A model generated the notes under the pieces. That model did no database searches. It worked only from the letters and a program-made list of their open reading frames with translations, and had not been told where the DNA came from. From a bacterium (GTDB taxonomy: Bacteria > Cyanobacteriota > Vampirovibrionia > Gastranaerophilales > Gastranaerophilaceae): a DNA stretch of 8,656 nt. Location of the stretch: NCBI GenBank assembly GCA_024408905.1, contig JAKSUP010000039.1:1-8656 (forward strand), in the 5' to 3' direction. Both the position numbers and the translations under genes were made by a program. Positions 6,930-8,656 of the stretch are shown one piece after another. The first letter of the stretch is position 1. The number at the start of each line of letters is the position of its first letter.

Positions 6930-7646
6930 TTAATTCATTTTCATTGGACCTTCTATGGTCGCATTTACAAACTGTTTTGTATATTCTGTTTCTTCCCGAC
7001 ACAATTCGTCAGGTGTTCCTTCAAACACAGCTTTACCATTATACAACATAAGTACCTTGTCCGAGGTCCTTCTAATCGTTGACATTTGGTGAGTAACTAC
7101 AATGGATGCTGCATTTGTTTCGTTTTTAAGTCTTACAATATAATCCTCGATAAGCGTTGAAGATATTGGATCTAAACCTGCTGTCGGTTCATCATATAAA
7201 ATAATTTTTGGTTCTGTTACAATTGCACGGGCGAAACTTACACGCTTTTGCATACCACCTGAGAGTTCTGCAGGGAATTTGCGTTCAATCCCTGAAAGCC
7301 CTACAAGTTCAAGCTTTTCTGCAACAATTTTTTCCAAATCTTTTTGAGTATATTTATTTCTTAATTCTTTTCTTTCTTGCAGGGCAAAAGAAATATTATC
7401 AAAGACATTTAAAGAGTCGAACAGTGCAGAATATTGGAATACCATTGCAACATCACCACCTGTTGTAATAATTTCACCCGAATCTTTTTCTAATAAACCA
7501 CTTATCAATTTTAAAACCGTACTTTTTCCTGAACCGGAAAACCCGACAACAGACAAAATTTCTCCGTCATTTACCTTGAATGATATATTATCAATTATTG
7601 TCTTTTTGTCGAATGATTTTACAAGATTTTTTACTTCTATTGCCAT
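6930..7646 (-). CDS. mlaF: Lipid ABC transporter ATP-binding protein MlaF (TGD3-like)
   Basis: 238 residues with a complete ABC ATPase motif set: Walker A GFSGSGKST (35-43), Q-loop Gln71 in VFQYSALFDSLNV, signature LSGGM (128-132), Walker B IILYDEP (148-154), D-loop AGLDP (156-160) and switch His186 in VVTHQM. LSGGMQKRVSFARA and YDEPTAGLDP are the forms typical of the MlaF/TGD3 branch. It should dimerise on the cytoplasmic side of MlaE and power lipid movement through MlaD. The C-terminal tail is short and ordinary. It lies 21 bases after mlaE and 19 before mlaD, so the three genes are one transcription unit. The ribosome binding site is weak (AAGAAAGAAAGA), so translation may depend on mlaE. 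Confidence 0.95.
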   Translation of the reverse strand: MAIEVKNLVKSFDKKTIIDNISFKVNDGEILSVVGFSGSGKSTVLKLISGLLEKDSGEIITTGGDVAMVFQYSALFDSLNVFDNISFALQERKELRNKYTQKDLEKIVAEKLELVGLSGIERKFPAELSGGMQKRVSFARAIVTEPKIILYDEPTAGLDPISSTLIEDYIVRLKNETNAASIVVTHQMSTIRRTSDKVLMLYNGKAVFEGTPDELCREETEYTKQFVNATIEGPMKMN

Positions 7647-7667
7647 AATTATCTTTCTTTCTTGTTT

Positions 7668-8471
7668 TTAGTAGAAATATATTGCTGCAAAAATCAAATC
7701 AAGAATTACTATCGCAACAAAAGACCAAACAACAGCTTTTGTTGTAGCAATCCCGACTCCTTTTGCACCATCTTTTGCTTCCATACCACATGAACAACTT
7801 ATAAGAGTAATTGCAAAACCAAATGCAATTGCTTTTAGTATACATACATTTATATCGTGCATGCTTAAACCAAACCAAACAGAAGTAAAGTATGATTTAA
7901 ACGATAGCCCTGAAACCACATTAGCAGCTATTCCACCACCAACAACACCGAATAATGATGCTACAATAACAACTATTGGCATCATAACAACACCTGCTAT
8001 TACTCTCGGGGTAAAAAGATATCTGACCGGATTTACATGCAACACCTGTATAGCATCAATTTGCTCAGTCACCTTCATTGTTGCTATTTCAGAAGCAAGT
8101 GACGAACCTATCATTGAAATTATTGCAAATCCTGACATAATAACACCGACTTCACGCACAATCAAAATCGCCATTAACATTCCGATAAAGTTACCACCCC
8201 CGTGTTTAACCATCTCTCCGGCAACTTGCATAGACACAATGATTGATGTCATACAAACTATTGAAAGTGTTATCGGTAATGATGACACACCAAAACGTGA
8301 ACTCTGCTCAAAAATTTCTTTTATCGAAGTGTTAAATTTTTTGAGTCCTTTGATAAGTTCAAAGGCATATAACATAATACGACCAAGAGTAGACGCAAAC
8401 TCTTCAAACTGCTTTGAAAAAATTTTATATAGCTTGTATGTATATGTATTTGCGTATCTTATCTTCATCAT
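7668..8471 (-). CDS. mlaE: Lipid ABC transporter permease MlaE (TGD1-like)
   Basis: 267 residues from ATG at 8471 (TTG at 8480 and ATG at 8468 are alternatives). An amphipathic N-terminus (about 1-60) precedes several membrane segments (roughly 63-85, 96-121, 155-186, 210-228, 245-266). The MlaE/YrbE family motif is clear: EIATMKVTEQIDAIQVL followed by NPVRYLFTPR (about 128-156). The family's C-terminal CSCGMEAKDGAKGVGIATT block (226-244) is also present. As a dimer it is the inner-membrane permease, bound by MlaF below and MlaD above. I chose the ATG because a perfect extended -10 lies 14 bases upstream, which would put the transcript start after or within the TTG codon. It is first in the operon mlaE-mlaF-mlaD. 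No mlaB, mlaC or mlaA is present in the window, as in cyanobacterial-type systems whose subunits are scattered. Confidence 0.93.
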   Translation of the reverse strand: MMKIRYANTYTYKLYKIFSKQFEEFASTLGRIMLYAFELIKGLKKFNTSIKEIFEQSSRFGVSSLPITLSIVCMTSIIVSMQVAGEMVKHGGGNFIGMLMAILIVREVGVIMSGFAIISMIGSSLASEIATMKVTEQIDAIQVLHVNPVRYLFTPRVIAGVVMMPIVVIVASLFGVVGGGIAANVVSGLSFKSYFTSVWFGLSMHDINVCILKAIAFGFAITLISCSCGMEAKDGAKGVGIATTKAVVWSFVAIVILDLIFAAIYFY

Positions 8472-8485
8472 AGTTCTCAATATCG

Positions 8486-8513
8486 ATTATACCAAAAATC
8501 TTAACTCTTTCTA
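8486..8513 (-). promoter_or_regulatory. Extended -10 promoter of the mla operon
   Basis: The minus strand reads TGG-TATAAT (8486-8494), a perfect -10 hexamer with the TGn extension. A weak -35, TAGAAA (8508-8513, 4 of 6), lies 16 bases upstream; extended -10 promoters tolerate a poor -35. Transcription would start near 8478, leaving only about six to nine bases before the mlaE ATG, so the mRNA is nearly leaderless. Confidence 0.6.
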
Positions 8514-8541
8514 TGGACCTTTTGTATGATTCTGGTGTATT

Positions 8542-8580
8542 AAGACAAAAAACGACCCCCTGAAGTCTTTTTTTTGTCTT
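8542..8580 (-). terminator. Terminator-like hairpin upstream of mlaE
   Basis: An 11-bp stem, AAGACAAAAAA (8542-8552) against TTTTTTGTCTT (8570-8580), encloses a 17-base loop with a C/G run and an inner GAC/GTC pairing. On the minus strand the second half contains a T6 run. It would suit the end of a minus-strand gene entering from beyond 8656. The stem is mostly A-T, so this is a moderate call. Confidence 0.4.
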
Positions 8581-8656
8581 TCTCAAATTATATTTGTTGG
8601 TTGGATAAACTTTAGTCTGCCGAAATAAAAATATAATTTTGGTATGCTAAAGCATA
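8581..8656. other. Window-edge segment: possible tail of an upstream gene and a small inverted repeat
   Basis: TATGCT-AA-AGCATA (8643-8656) is an inverted repeat cut close to the window edge. On the minus strand two frames are open from the edge, ending at TAA (8612-8614) or TGA (8583-8585). Either could be the last 14 to 23 codons of an upstream minus-strand gene, but the peptides are too short to recognise. A TATAAT at 8632-8637 on the plus strand has no good -35. Confidence 0.25.

Noticed and set aside
7861..8529. Long plus-strand open frame opposite mlaE (222 codons)
   Set aside because: It is antisense to a clearly recognised permease, Ile/Thr/Pro-rich as expected of a mirror frame, with no domain or ribosome binding site.
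8606..8626. Plus-strand TAAACTTT followed by GCCGAAAT, resembling a third sigma-28 promoter
   Set aside because: The spacer is only 5 bases instead of 11, and the minus-strand TAAAGTTT at 8607-8614 has no GCCG-type -10 at the right distance.

Overview
The window is an AT-rich bacterial chromosome segment. It carries six genes and one doubtful small ORF, almost all on the minus strand. Three features suggest a non-photosynthetic relative of Cyanobacteria of the Gastranaerophilales (Melainabacteria/Vampirovibrionia) type. These are a very large cytosolic-looking protein combining EF-hands, LysM, FHA and a J domain; a permease-ATPase-MCE lipid transporter operon with a long MCE protein; and AT-rich codon use. 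This placement is inference from general resemblance, not from a marker gene.

Layout, left to right: (1) 1-540, minus strand, the first 180 codons of replicative helicase dnaB, cut by the window edge. (2) 620-648, a rho-independent terminator separating dnaB from the next gene. (3) 681-4814, minus strand, a 1377-residue multidomain protein: two EF-hand loops, a beta-rich repeat region, LysM, coiled coil, a helical and hydrophobic Gly/Ala-rich core, a second Lys/Glu/Ala coiled coil, FHA and a C-terminal J domain. (4) 4815-5278, a 464-base control region. It holds two matching sigma-28 (FliA/SigD-type) promoters 177 bases apart on the minus strand, each TAAAGTTT-N11-GCCGTTA(A/T), plus a possible 100-residue ORF and a direct-repeat operator candidate. 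(5) 5279-5503, plus strand, a 74-residue Xre-type HTH regulator divergent from the giant gene. (6) 5506-5539, a terminator shared by the two convergent genes. (7) 5555-8471, minus strand, the operon mlaE-mlaF-mlaD for an MCE-type lipid ABC transporter, with an extended -10 promoter (TGGTATAAT) almost on top of the start codon. (8) 8481-8656, a non-coding or gene-tail region with a terminator-like hairpin and a small inverted repeat at the edge.

The mla genes form one functional unit: MlaE is the membrane permease, MlaF the ATPase, and MlaD the membrane-anchored MCE subunit that carries lipid across the periplasm. The most interesting part is the unit made of the giant protein and its control region. 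The sigma-28 promoters predict that it is expressed with the late flagellar or other sigma-28 regulon. The small HTH protein, transcribed away from the same control region, is a candidate local regulator. The function of the giant protein is unknown.
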